A DNA stretch of 64,000 nucleotides from Clostridiales bacterium (GTDB lineage: Bacteria; Bacillota; Clostridia; UBA1381), in the NCBI GenBank assembly GCA_029226975.1, contig JAQXZB010000007.1, positions 1-64,000 of the forward strand, in the 5' to 3' direction. Under the pieces are notes generated by a model. It saw only the letters and a list, made by a program, of their open reading frames with translations, was not told the origin of the DNA and did not search any database. A program made the position numbers and the translations under genes. Within the stretch, counting starts at the first letter, position 1, and each line of letters opens with the position of its first letter. This document shows, in pieces, positions 23,405-32,510 of this stretch.

Positions 23405-24424
23405 TTATTCGGATTTCGGCGCAAACACAACGTTTACTTTATCCGCAAGCTCTGACGGAACATTGTATATGATTACGCCAAACTTTGCATTACCCTGTAT
23501 AGAGCCAAACACCGTTTCGTCAACAGCAATCTCTGCTGTTTCAGTACCGTTTGAAAGCTTCCAGACATAGCTTTTACCTGCTTCTACAATAACCGAGTCA
23601 AACACAGCGCCTACGGAGCATATACCGTCCGTGTCACTCTCCTCGTTTCCGTATACTGCTTTGGAGGTAGGTGAAACATCACCCGACACCGGAGTGTCCG
23701 CTGTTGTACGGGTTACGTCAACCCTGGCAAGCATCGTTTTTGCAAGAACACCATTATCTGACGAATCAACCATCTGTTCAAAAACCAAATATCCATCAGT
23801 TTTTATATCTATATCTTTTATTTCTACTGATGTTAGTGTTTTGTATTGTACGGTTGATATTTTTTCCTTTCTTATCGGTGTTATTTCTGCCAACTTTTTA
23901 TAAGTATTGCCTGCTTTAATTTGTGATTTATCGGTAATCTTTATGTCATTTAGCTGCTCTTGTGTTAATACATATACATTGAAATAATTTATTCCTTTGG
24001 AATCATTCGCAGACTTACCGCCTTTATATTCTAATCCATAATATACCTTTAAAGAAACCTTATCTCCGGCTTTAACACTTCCTATAGCTGTAGCTGATGA
24101 ATTGTTTGTATCTTCTGACGGATAAAGTCCCATACATTTAACACTGCTTTTTACGTTTCCAAAAAAATCAGCCATATTGCCTTTTTCCGAAGTGCAGTTG
24201 ATTTCGGCAAACCCGCTTGTTGTATTATTGCCGATTACATCAGATGCTATTGCACTCTGCGAAAAATTAACATCTTCACTGGGTGTGACTGCTATTTTTG
24301 TAATTGTCTGTTCTATAGGCAAATATATTTCCGTTGTGGTAGTGTCTGCCAAGGCTGTTATGCCCATTGCCGCTGCGGTCATTACCGCCGCTGCCGCTAT
24401 TGAAATTAGCTTTTTAAACCTCAT
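23405..24424 (-). CDS. secreted protein of unknown function
   Basis: 339 residues. Signal peptide (RFKK, AAAAVMTAAAMGITALA, cut near residue 27). The mature part looks all-beta; residues ~30-235 read like one domain (KAGDKVSLKVYYGLEYKGGK) and ~245-339 like a second (VFDSVIVEAGKSYVWKLSNG). No catalytic motif or anchor is visible, so it may be a freely secreted or associated binding protein. It follows a terminator and so must have its own promoter, which I could not place. RBS GAGAGGAG. Confidence 0.75.
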   Translation of the reverse strand: MRFKKLISIAAAAVMTAAAMGITALADTTTTEIYLPIEQTITKIAVTPSEDVNFSQSAIASDVIGNNTTSGFAEINCTSEKGNMADFFGNVKSSVKCMGLYPSEDTNNSSATAIGSVKAGDKVSLKVYYGLEYKGGKSANDSKGINYFNVYVLTQEQLNDIKITDKSQIKAGNTYKKLAEITPIRKEKISTVQYKTLTSVEIKDIDIKTDGYLVFEQMVDSSDNGVLAKTMLARVDVTRTTADTPVSGDVSPTSKAVYGNEESDTDGICSVGAVFDSVIVEAGKSYVWKLSNGTETAEIAVDETVFGSIQGNAKFGVIIYNVPSELADKVNVVFAPKSE

Positions 24425-24504
24425 TTTTAATTCTCCTCTCTTTTTTTATGTTTCTGATTTGTATTCTTTTGTACTCACCCTTTCCCCCTTTCATGAGAAT
24501 ACGC

Positions 24505-24568
24505 AAAAAAGATACATATTCTGTATCTTATAAACGGCTTGCCCCAAAGCCCCGTCGGGGGGCTTTGG
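24505..24568 (-). terminator. double hairpin ending the main polysaccharide operon
   Basis: In the minus-strand transcript a perfect 10-bp stem (CCAAAGCCCC/GGGGCTTTGG, 24544-24568) comes first, then AGATACA/TGTATCT (24510-24528) followed by six U. The second is the terminator; the first may protect the mRNA 3' end. Confidence 0.78.
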
Positions 24569-24589
24569 ACATTACCCGTTATTGCTTAT

Positions 24590-27500
24590 TTAAAATGCGG
24601 CACAGAGGGCTTTCATGTCCTCCCATACAAACGCCTTGTATTTTGCCGCGCCCGAAACCGCTTCAAATTCACGGATTTTTGCCGGGGTGGTCTTGTAAAC
24701 GCTGATTAGTCTGCCGTCCGCGTCATATGCCGCCAGATACAGCACCGCATTGGGGTTTTGGGTGTCGGGAATTTGTATGCTTACCGTTACCTTGTCACCT
24801 GCGTTTACATCGGTTATTTTGTAATCCGTCACCACCGGAGCGTCACCCAAGACATATGCGCTCTCCGTTACCGTCAGATTATCGAAATATGTCGCGTTTT
24901 CTATGCCCTCATTGTTTGCAGATGAGGCGTGATACAGTTTAACGGCGGTTATACCCTCCTTTAAACGGTCAAAGAGATACTTGTTTTTCTCGTAGTCCTT
25001 TGCTTCGTAGACATAGTTGTAATTATCATACTGCAAAACATCGTCAAGCCACATCGAGAATGTTCCGGCGTTGGGGTTTATGCTGATTTTCACATTATAC
25101 CACCTGTTATTTTCAATACCGGGCTTTATCTCGTAATAATTTCCGCAAAATCTCATGGATGTGAGCGTTACATACAGAAGCGGAATTTCTTTTCCGTCCT
25201 TTGTAACGGCGTTTACGCCTCTTGCGGCTCTTATTGCACTGTCGCCGCCCTCGAACATCATATCAAAGCTGATTGTGACATTGCTCTGAGGATTTTGTGC
25301 ATCAAGCACCGGCAATACGGCATTTACGCTCTTGCCGCCGGTGGCTGCACCGAGCCTTAACGATTGTGATGTTTCGCCCGCGGGCACTGCCGCCGCCGCA
25401 GTGGTGTTTTCACCGTCCGCATCGACTGACGCCGCGCTCATAAGCTTTGCTCCGTTGTCAAAGGCTGCGGAGCTTGTTACGGTTTTATATGATGTATTCA
25501 CATAATCCTTATGGGCAGGTCTTGTTACGGTGTATGTTGCACCGTCGTTTGCAAGGCTTGTCAAGCCGTCATTATCGGTAACAACCGCGTACATTGTGTG
25601 CACACCCGGCTCCGTATCGGGAGCAAATGTCCATATATCTCCGCTTTTTTGGGCTTGACCGCACAGGGTATCGTCAACATACACCTGCACACTCTCAACC
25701 GTACCGTCCGTATCATAGGCGCGGATTGTAATTTTTCCGTTTTCGTCCGCGTCCATTTGGGTTATATACGGAATGAATTTATAACAGTCGGTTTTTTTCG
25801 TTAAATCGGTATAGAAATAGTTTTCCCTCTCGTCCGTCTTAAACGGCGCCATGGGAAGCGATTTTACATTTACCAGATTAACTGCCGCCGGCGCTGCGGT
25901 CTGGGTTTCCACAAGCGCCCTGTCAACGCCCGGCGTATCGCTCCATGCGTATCTTACCTGCGGATTTTCTATTCCGGTTACATTTATTTCTATTTTATCA
26001 CCCGAAATATTTACCTGCGCGTCACTATACACGCCGTTATCATCTCTTATTTCAAAGCCCCTCGGCGCTTCACCGTCCGTTGTGGAAAGAGCGCCGCCGG
26101 TATTTTTAAATCTTAAAACAAGAGTATCTCCCTCTCTTGTCATGCCTGCAAAGGAGGGGCTGTCGATTTGGCTGTCGGTTTCGTTTATGAAATCCGACAC
26201 AAACGCCGCCGCTCTGTCGGCAATAGGCTGCTTATCCTGGGGATGCACATCGTTTGTGTTTCCCGTATCGATGCTTACAACGGTTTTTACATTGTCAAGC
26301 CTTTCGGATACATTCCACTGACCGGCTCTTACCCCAACGCCTATGCGCCCGGAATTGTAAATCTTTGCAAAGTTTGCCGTAGGAAGCTGGACTACCACAA
26401 AGGGCAGATTTTCGTCCCCGAAAACCTCTCTCCAGTTATTTATCAGAGAAACCATTGCCTTTTCATAGTTATTGTTCACATACCATGTATTGCCCTCGCC
26501 CTGGTACCATACCGCCGCGGCAAAGGACATATCCCTTACGGGCGAAATCCTCGAATAGAAATAGGTTGACTGAGAGGATTTTGCACCGGCGAACATACTT
26601 CTCATATCCGCGTCCCAGTTAAAGGCATAGTTGCCCGTCCATGCGGTTATGGCAGAGCCGTCAAAGCTTGCTCTTACAACGCCCACAGGGACATCGGGGT
26701 TTTCGTTTAAGACCCTCTTTCCTATCATATATCCCAAAGCCGAGAAGTAATAGGAGCCATCAACCGTTGCCGTTTTCCAGCCGGAGGTGTCCTCTGTGAT
26801 AAAGAGCCTTAAATCCTCATAATCCTTATCTCTTTCGCTTCTCAGCTGTGAGAATGCCGAGAAGGTTCTGTTCATGTTCGACTGTCCGGCACACAGTATC
26901 ACATCGCCCACAGCCACGTTTTTAAGGGTTATCACTCCGCCGCCGGAGCCGGTCAAAACCAAATCCGCGGACTTTAACGCATTCTGTGCGGGGAGGGTTA
27001 TCGCCCATTTCCCATGCTCTGCCGTACAGGAGGCGGCAGTGCCGTTAAAGCTTGCGGTTATAACCTCGCCGCTTTTGCCGCTGCCCTTTATTACAATGGG
27101 CTTTCCCCTTTGGAAAATCATGTTATCCGAATATATGTAATCCGTTAAAAACGTACTTACCAAAACCTTATCCGAGGCTTCGCCGGTATTGCCGTTGGAA
27201 TTTTCGGCAACCGCCTTTACCGTATATTCGCCCTGTTCCAAAGCATTTAGTGTATACTCATAGGGCGCTTCGGTATCGGTAAAAACAAGGGTATCGTTTA
27301 AGTAAAACTCCACCGAATTTATCTCACGGTCCAAGGAGTCGGTTACGGAAGCCGTATATTGAAGCTCCGTACCGACAGTAACCGCCGCGTCCGAGGGTGT
27401 TCTCGAAAGGGTTGTTGTCACCACCGAATCCGGCTCCTTTGCGACCGTTGAAGAAAAGAGGCTGACATTGTCATAGAAAATATAATCATCGCTCCACTCG

Positions 27501-28273
27501 GTCTGAGTCTGCTCAAGGGTTATGCTCTTTAAATTATCAAGAGTGAACTTTACGGGCAGAGCCTGTGAATTTGCTATCTGTACTCCGTCAAGATAGGTTT
27601 CCACAATGCCGTTGTAGAAGTCCGCAATGATTTCTATATTATACCAGTTTTCGTAATCTATGGTTGTTCCCGAATATACCGTCTGTGATTTCCCGTCATA
27701 GGAATATATATTTTTTCCCGTAAGGGCGGTTTCTGCATTTGTCATAATCGGACAGTATTGACCCCCGTCCGTACTTGTAAGCTTTACGGCATAGGAGGGT
27801 ACCTTCTTCCTCACCGTACCCAAATCATGCAGGGCAAAATCGAAAGAAAGCTTAAGCTTTGTTGTGTCCCCACCTGCCTCCGTTTCGGGAACTCTGTAAA
27901 CCTCAATGCTCCTTGCGCCGCCCTTGTTTGTCGGTGTTCCCGAAGCGAGAATTTTCCCCGATGGAGCGGCCTTGCCGCCGGAGTTTCCTATGCTTTTTAC
28001 CATGTCGTCGGTCACGCTCATATTTGACAGGGGCGAGGTATCGTCATTTCTGTAAATAAATCTAAGACTGTCCTCACCGCTTTGCAAATCAGGATAAAGA
28101 GCGTCCGTATTCCCCAGTGAAGAAGCGTTATCCCCCGAAAGCGACCACGCCTGTGCTTCAAAATCAAAGGTATGAAGCTTTGTCCATTCCTCCTGCGCCA
28201 GCGCGGGTGCGCCCGAAAGGGACGCTCCAAAAGCCGCCGCCGCAAAAAGTGCCGTTAATCTTTTAAGTTTCAT
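24590..28273 (-). CDS. secreted sialate-O-acetylesterase-like protein, multidomain
   Basis: 1227 residues from the ATG at 28273 (AGAAAGGAG upstream; a TTG 18 nt earlier is less likely). Signal peptide to about residue 26. In order: LamG-like domain (~30-280), Ig-like domain (~285-375), catalytic SGNH esterase (~380-815) with CAGQSNMNRT (nucleophile Ser near 465), WYQGEGN, and VHPQDKQPIADRAA (His), second Ig-like and LamG-like domains, and a C-terminal module ending VSGAAKYKAFVWEDM also found in the GH5 at 28288. Such enzymes remove acetyl groups from glycans. Here it fits de-acetylation of the locus substrate. No anchor is visible. Confidence 0.88.
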   Translation of the reverse strand: MKLKRLTALFAAAAFGASLSGAPALAQEEWTKLHTFDFEAQAWSLSGDNASSLGNTDALYPDLQSGEDSLRFIYRNDDTSPLSNMSVTDDMVKSIGNSGGKAAPSGKILASGTPTNKGGARSIEVYRVPETEAGGDTTKLKLSFDFALHDLGTVRKKVPSYAVKLTSTDGGQYCPIMTNAETALTGKNIYSYDGKSQTVYSGTTIDYENWYNIEIIADFYNGIVETYLDGVQIANSQALPVKFTLDNLKSITLEQTQTEWSDDYIFYDNVSLFSSTVAKEPDSVVTTTLSRTPSDAAVTVGTELQYTASVTDSLDREINSVEFYLNDTLVFTDTEAPYEYTLNALEQGEYTVKAVAENSNGNTGEASDKVLVSTFLTDYIYSDNMIFQRGKPIVIKGSGKSGEVITASFNGTAASCTAEHGKWAITLPAQNALKSADLVLTGSGGGVITLKNVAVGDVILCAGQSNMNRTFSAFSQLRSERDKDYEDLRLFITEDTSGWKTATVDGSYYFSALGYMIGKRVLNENPDVPVGVVRASFDGSAITAWTGNYAFNWDADMRSMFAGAKSSQSTYFYSRISPVRDMSFAAAVWYQGEGNTWYVNNNYEKAMVSLINNWREVFGDENLPFVVVQLPTANFAKIYNSGRIGVGVRAGQWNVSERLDNVKTVVSIDTGNTNDVHPQDKQPIADRAAAFVSDFINETDSQIDSPSFAGMTREGDTLVLRFKNTGGALSTTDGEAPRGFEIRDDNGVYSDAQVNISGDKIEINVTGIENPQVRYAWSDTPGVDRALVETQTAAPAAVNLVNVKSLPMAPFKTDERENYFYTDLTKKTDCYKFIPYITQMDADENGKITIRAYDTDGTVESVQVYVDDTLCGQAQKSGDIWTFAPDTEPGVHTMYAVVTDNDGLTSLANDGATYTVTRPAHKDYVNTSYKTVTSSAAFDNGAKLMSAASVDADGENTTAAAAVPAGETSQSLRLGAATGGKSVNAVLPVLDAQNPQSNVTISFDMMFEGGDSAIRAARGVNAVTKDGKEIPLLYVTLTSMRFCGNYYEIKPGIENNRWYNVKISINPNAGTFSMWLDDVLQYDNYNYVYEAKDYEKNKYLFDRLKEGITAVKLYHASSANNEGIENATYFDNLTVTESAYVLGDAPVVTDYKITDVNAGDKVTVSIQIPDTQNPNAVLYLAAYDADGRLISVYKTTPAKIREFEAVSGAAKYKAFVWEDMKALCAAF

Positions 28274-28287
28274 TTTTTTCTCCTTTC

Positions 28288-31200
28288 TCAAAATACTGAA
28301 TTATAGTCCGTTATCTGAATACCGCTTTGGGAAACGCCCATATTAAGGAGCGCGTCCTTGGCATCTTCCAGTCCGTCATCTTGTGCAATGCGAAGCTTGT
28401 AAAGGGGCTTCATCTCATTCCAGATAAATATTTTATACTCCGCCGCACCGGATATTGCCGCAAAGGAAGCTCTTCCCTCCTCTGCGGGCTGCTTATAAAC
28501 CTTTGCAAGAGTTTTATCCGCATTATACGCCGCCAAATACAGTTCGTCACCGCTTCTCGCATCACCCGAAAGAGTAAAGCTTATTGTATCTCCCGCTTCT
28601 ATATCCGAAACCGTCCAGCTTCTCGGAGCCGGGGTTGGTGTCGGCGTTGGTGTGGGGGTAGGTGTCGGGGCGGGAGTAGGTGTCGGTGTGGGTGTCGGTT
28701 CGGTCTGAGTTGTTTGGAAACCGAAATTATCCATTTTAAACGCCGCCGCCGAGGTTGACAAATCGGGATATATGCGCACCTGCACAATATCGCCGAGCGG
28801 TGCATTGTTTCCGTTTTCGTCCTTAAAGCTGTCCAATGCTAAGGTATATTCCTTTTGGGCACTTGTATCGAGAGTTACCTCGCTTTTGTATTCTCTGCCG
28901 TACTTATCCGCCAGTACAATTGGCAGTGTAAGGGTTTCATTACAGTATTCGTCCGAATATCCCACACTGTTTTTGCTCTGCCAATAACCACTCACACTCG
29001 GATCGGTCATGAGCCACGCCGTCATTTTAAGATATTCGGCACGGGTAAGATCCCATGATGAGGGCAGTGAGGAATACAGATAAGGAGCGTTGTCCATGGT
29101 ATAGCTCTCCTTAAATATATACTGTATATCGTTGCCGCCGTCATTTATACAGCCCTTTGTGTCCACAATTTTAAAATACTCGTCCTCCGCGGTCGTAAGT
29201 CCGCCGTTTGCAAAGCTCATGCCGGTACCCTCAAAGGTTTCGGTGTAATTGACCTCATCTGTTATCTCGCCGGTCTTTTCAACAGGCATATACGAGAAGG
29301 TCAAATCGTCCACTACAAGCTCCGATGCCTGTGCATCGGACATATATATAACTATCGTGTCCGAGCCGGCAATGGTTTCTTGGCTGTTTTCTATCTTTGT
29401 GTTAAGGGAAAGCTGCGCACTGCTTACGCCCCAGTTTCCCAATGACGCGTCAAGGGTCGCCTGTCCGGTCATAACATCACCGTTATAAAGACAAACCACA
29501 AATTTCGAGGTCTGCGGATAACGCCTTGAGCCGTGGGAAATGGAATTTGCCTTTGTCTTTGCGCTTACCGCAAGCGCCTTGCTCATATCCCAATCCTCCA
29601 AAATCGCTCCGCTTATTTTCACGCTCTGGGCTGAAGTTCCCCAGTAATTATTGATTTTAAGAGCCGCACTGCCGTCATAGCCCGTGCCCTCGCTTATCTG
29701 TGCTGTGAAATACTTCGATTCGCTCTGATCTCCCTGTGCTTCGATTGTCATATCCGTCACATTATTATCAAAATCTGTCACAAAAACGGTCTTATAGTCC
29801 TCATTTGTGTCAATTTCGGGCTTGTTTGTGACATTTATATCATCTACAATAAAGGTTCCCGCGCTGTTTTTCTCGGCTCCGCCGAAGCGTATACCCCTCA
29901 TTCTGCCCGCCTGCATAGGTGCACCGCAGTCTAAGAGATAAAACTCCGATATGGGTATGCGGTATTCTCTAAAGCCCATGCCTTCGAGATGCACTTCCAC
30001 TTCATTTGTGTAGGTTTCATAAACCGGGTCTATTAAAGAAACGCTTATATCCTGTTCCCCGGTTAAGGTCTTTGCATAAAATACCAGCTCCGTACCATAG
30101 GACATATCGTCCTTTATGGCGGGACGGGATTTAAAGAAGTCGGAGGACGCCTGATAATCAACAACCGCTCTTGACATTTGCCCCTCGCCTCTTTTATAGG
30201 TAACGGCATAGCCGTTGGGCGAGCGGTAACCGTCCTGGGTAATTGCCGCGCTCATTTTCTCGTCCTTGGCGCCCTCAAGCACCGACAGCACCGGATAACG
30301 CTTCCAGCTCCACTCCCGCTCAAAGCCGTATTTTGCTTCCCGATACTGATACGCCGCGGTCTTTTCGGGATAATCCTTGGTAAATGAAATATTATCTATC
30401 CAAAATTCATCTTCCAATTTATATCCGGTATTTATTACCATTGAGCTCATCTCGTCCGGGTTTAAAAGCTCATCGCCCAAATCAAAGATATACTGCCGCC
30501 AAGAGCTGTCGCCCTCTTGGGTTATTATCCGCACACCCGTTCCGCCGACGCTTATATCAAGCCTTTGCGACGTTCCCGGAGTTTTTACGCATATGGAGAA
30601 ATATTTAGTGTCCCTCGGCACTCGTATGTCCCCGAAGCTTAATGTGGTGCTTCCGCCCCAAAGTCCGTCCTTTCGGTTATAGGAAATTTTTATTGCATTT
30701 GTCATTTCCCCATCAACGCCCTCGGTTTGCTCTAAGGACGAGTGGAAATATGAGGTTGACGAAGGTCCCTGATAATCCTTCATTCCCGCAAAGGAAACAT
30801 TATCACTGTCAAAAACCGTATATTCGCCCTTGTCGATATAGGTGTATTCGGGTGCGGCAAGGGTTGGATTTTGGCTTTTTTCAAGCTTTACATTATCTAT
30901 GCTAAGCTCTCCGTCCTGTGTTGTCGAGCCTTTAAGGGCAATGGCATAAATGCCCTTTAAAAGACCGTCCGTATTGGGATTGCCCTCAATATTAAGCTCA
31001 TCAACGCCTATGGAGATATGCTGCCCCTCTCCCGAAAGCACAATCTCCTTTGTCCAATATTCTGTATCCGTACAGTAAAAGCCTATACTTATCTTATCTC
31101 CCTCTCTGCCCGAAATATCCATTGAAAGCTTTTGTATACCGTTTAAATCCCATTCAAGCGGCAGATACATCAAAGTCGAATAATCCGCCTTATAGGTCAT

Positions 31201-32430
31201 TTTAAGCGCTCCGTCCGAAACGGCGGTTGTTGTACGGTTTAAGGCATAGCCCCTGAATTTGTCCTCGGTAAAATCGTTTATATACTCTCCCTCTGTATTG
31301 TCCGCCGTTTGCGGGAAGCTTAAAAGATGCTTCTTTATATATGCGCCGTTAAAGACGGTGGTTTTAAAATCCCAGTCTGTTATCATTCTCGGCGTTGATT
31401 TCATATGCAAATTCCATGCGGTATAATTTACGGGCACATCATATCCGCCGTAACCGCCGTCCATCCATTTTATAAGCTGACGCATCCAAATTCCGCTTGT
31501 TGAGGAGGTGTTTCCTGTTACGATACCGTCCGAACCGTCCCAGCCCCATTCCCCGGAAATTACCGGAGCGATTTTCCTCACCTGACCGACATAATAATCC
31601 CAGCTGTCGCGGTTGCCCTTGCCGGGGTATATGTGGGTATCGTAAATGATGCCAAGCCCCGACTTTGACGTATCATTACCGCTGCCGCAGTCCGAAAGCG
31701 CGTAGCCGTTCGCTACTCCCGATATGTCATATGCCCAGTTCTGACCGCCGGCGGCAAGAATATTTTTCGCGCCCGCGTCTCTTATTGCTTCGACAAGCTC
31801 CTGGTGTCCGTAGGCTCTTACCACTTGGCCGTCCTTTGAGATATAACCGCCGTTTCGCCATACCTCCCAGGTATTTGTTTGACTGTCGCTTTCCCATTCG
31901 CCGGATTCCTCGTTGTATTTTTGAGGCTTGATGTCATGAGGCTCGTTTAAAAGCCCGAAAAGCACTGTCGGGTTATTGCCGTATGTTTGGGCAATATCCA
32001 CCCAGAAATTATAGGTTTCTTCAACGGGCATTACATATGTATGGCAGTCCAAAAGCACATACTTCCCTCTTGAAGCGGCAAGGCTTATGAGGTTATCCAC
32101 ATATTCCCTGTACTGCTCCTTTGTAAGTCCGCCGGCCTTGCCCGCAGCTTCAAACTCGCCCTTTGAGCCGTTGTTCCAATACTTGGGCAAAACAGCCACT
32201 CTTATGATATTGGCATTCCATGAATCGAACATTTCTATCGCCGATTCGTAAATATGCTCCGCCATGCCCCAGCCAAGGCTGGGAACGTTCACTCCTCGAA
32301 GCGTTATATCACCGTCCTCCGTTACAAGGCGGTTTCCCTCGACATGAATTTCACTGCTTTTTGCAAGGCTGCTTGCCGGCAGTGCCGCAAGCATCAGTAT
32401 AAGCAAAAATAATCCCGATAGCTTTTTCAT
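28288..32430 (-). CDS. secreted multidomain GH5 endo-beta-glucanase-type enzyme
   Basis: 1380 residues. Signal peptide ~1-22, GH5 barrel ~25-375 with acid/base Glu163 in LLNEPHD and nucleophile Glu294 in VISGEWGW. Then four or more beta-sandwich domains resembling carbohydrate-binding modules (~395-1230), a Pro-Thr linker (coding bases about 28622-28710), a module YLAAYNADKTLAKVYK...SGAAEYKIFIWNEM shared with the esterase, and a short tail ending ITDYNSVF. GH5 cleaves beta-linked backbones such as 1,4-glucan. Several glucan-binding modules point to an insoluble or branched polymer. Stop and RBS of the next gene overlap, so the two are coupled. Confidence 0.9.
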   Translation of the reverse strand: MKKLSGLFLLILMLAALPASSLAKSSEIHVEGNRLVTEDGDITLRGVNVPSLGWGMAEHIYESAIEMFDSWNANIIRVAVLPKYWNNGSKGEFEAAGKAGGLTKEQYREYVDNLISLAASRGKYVLLDCHTYVMPVEETYNFWVDIAQTYGNNPTVLFGLLNEPHDIKPQKYNEESGEWESDSQTNTWEVWRNGGYISKDGQVVRAYGHQELVEAIRDAGAKNILAAGGQNWAYDISGVANGYALSDCGSGNDTSKSGLGIIYDTHIYPGKGNRDSWDYYVGQVRKIAPVISGEWGWDGSDGIVTGNTSSTSGIWMRQLIKWMDGGYGGYDVPVNYTAWNLHMKSTPRMITDWDFKTTVFNGAYIKKHLLSFPQTADNTEGEYINDFTEDKFRGYALNRTTTAVSDGALKMTYKADYSTLMYLPLEWDLNGIQKLSMDISGREGDKISIGFYCTDTEYWTKEIVLSGEGQHISIGVDELNIEGNPNTDGLLKGIYAIALKGSTTQDGELSIDNVKLEKSQNPTLAAPEYTYIDKGEYTVFDSDNVSFAGMKDYQGPSSTSYFHSSLEQTEGVDGEMTNAIKISYNRKDGLWGGSTTLSFGDIRVPRDTKYFSICVKTPGTSQRLDISVGGTGVRIITQEGDSSWRQYIFDLGDELLNPDEMSSMVINTGYKLEDEFWIDNISFTKDYPEKTAAYQYREAKYGFEREWSWKRYPVLSVLEGAKDEKMSAAITQDGYRSPNGYAVTYKRGEGQMSRAVVDYQASSDFFKSRPAIKDDMSYGTELVFYAKTLTGEQDISVSLIDPVYETYTNEVEVHLEGMGFREYRIPISEFYLLDCGAPMQAGRMRGIRFGGAEKNSAGTFIVDDINVTNKPEIDTNEDYKTVFVTDFDNNVTDMTIEAQGDQSESKYFTAQISEGTGYDGSAALKINNYWGTSAQSVKISGAILEDWDMSKALAVSAKTKANSISHGSRRYPQTSKFVVCLYNGDVMTGQATLDASLGNWGVSSAQLSLNTKIENSQETIAGSDTIVIYMSDAQASELVVDDLTFSYMPVEKTGEITDEVNYTETFEGTGMSFANGGLTTAEDEYFKIVDTKGCINDGGNDIQYIFKESYTMDNAPYLYSSLPSSWDLTRAEYLKMTAWLMTDPSVSGYWQSKNSVGYSDEYCNETLTLPIVLADKYGREYKSEVTLDTSAQKEYTLALDSFKDENGNNAPLGDIVQVRIYPDLSTSAAAFKMDNFGFQTTQTEPTPTPTPTPAPTPTPTPTPTPTPAPRSWTVSDIEAGDTISFTLSGDARSGDELYLAAYNADKTLAKVYKQPAEEGRASFAAISGAAEYKIFIWNEMKPLYKLRIAQDDGLEDAKDALLNMGVSQSGIQITDYNSVF

Positions 32431-32467
32431 TTCAATCCTCCTCCATGTTAATATTTTACAATATTTT

Positions 32468-32492
32468 TCTCCGATATTAAACAGGAGAAACT
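32468..32492 (-). other. hairpin in the GH94-GH5 intergenic gap
   Basis: Minus-strand TTTCTCC pairs with GGAGAAA across a 10-11-nt loop in the 80-bp gap before the GH5 start. No U run follows directly and no convincing promoter is seen; it may be an mRNA processing or stability site. Confidence 0.4.
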
Positions 32493-32510
32493 TTTAATAA
32501 GGGGGGGTTT

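Noticed and set aside
28622-28710. Tandem GGTGTCGG-type repeats that might suggest a satellite or CRISPR array
   Set aside because: They are in frame and encode the Pro-Thr linker of the GH5 protein; there are no spacers.
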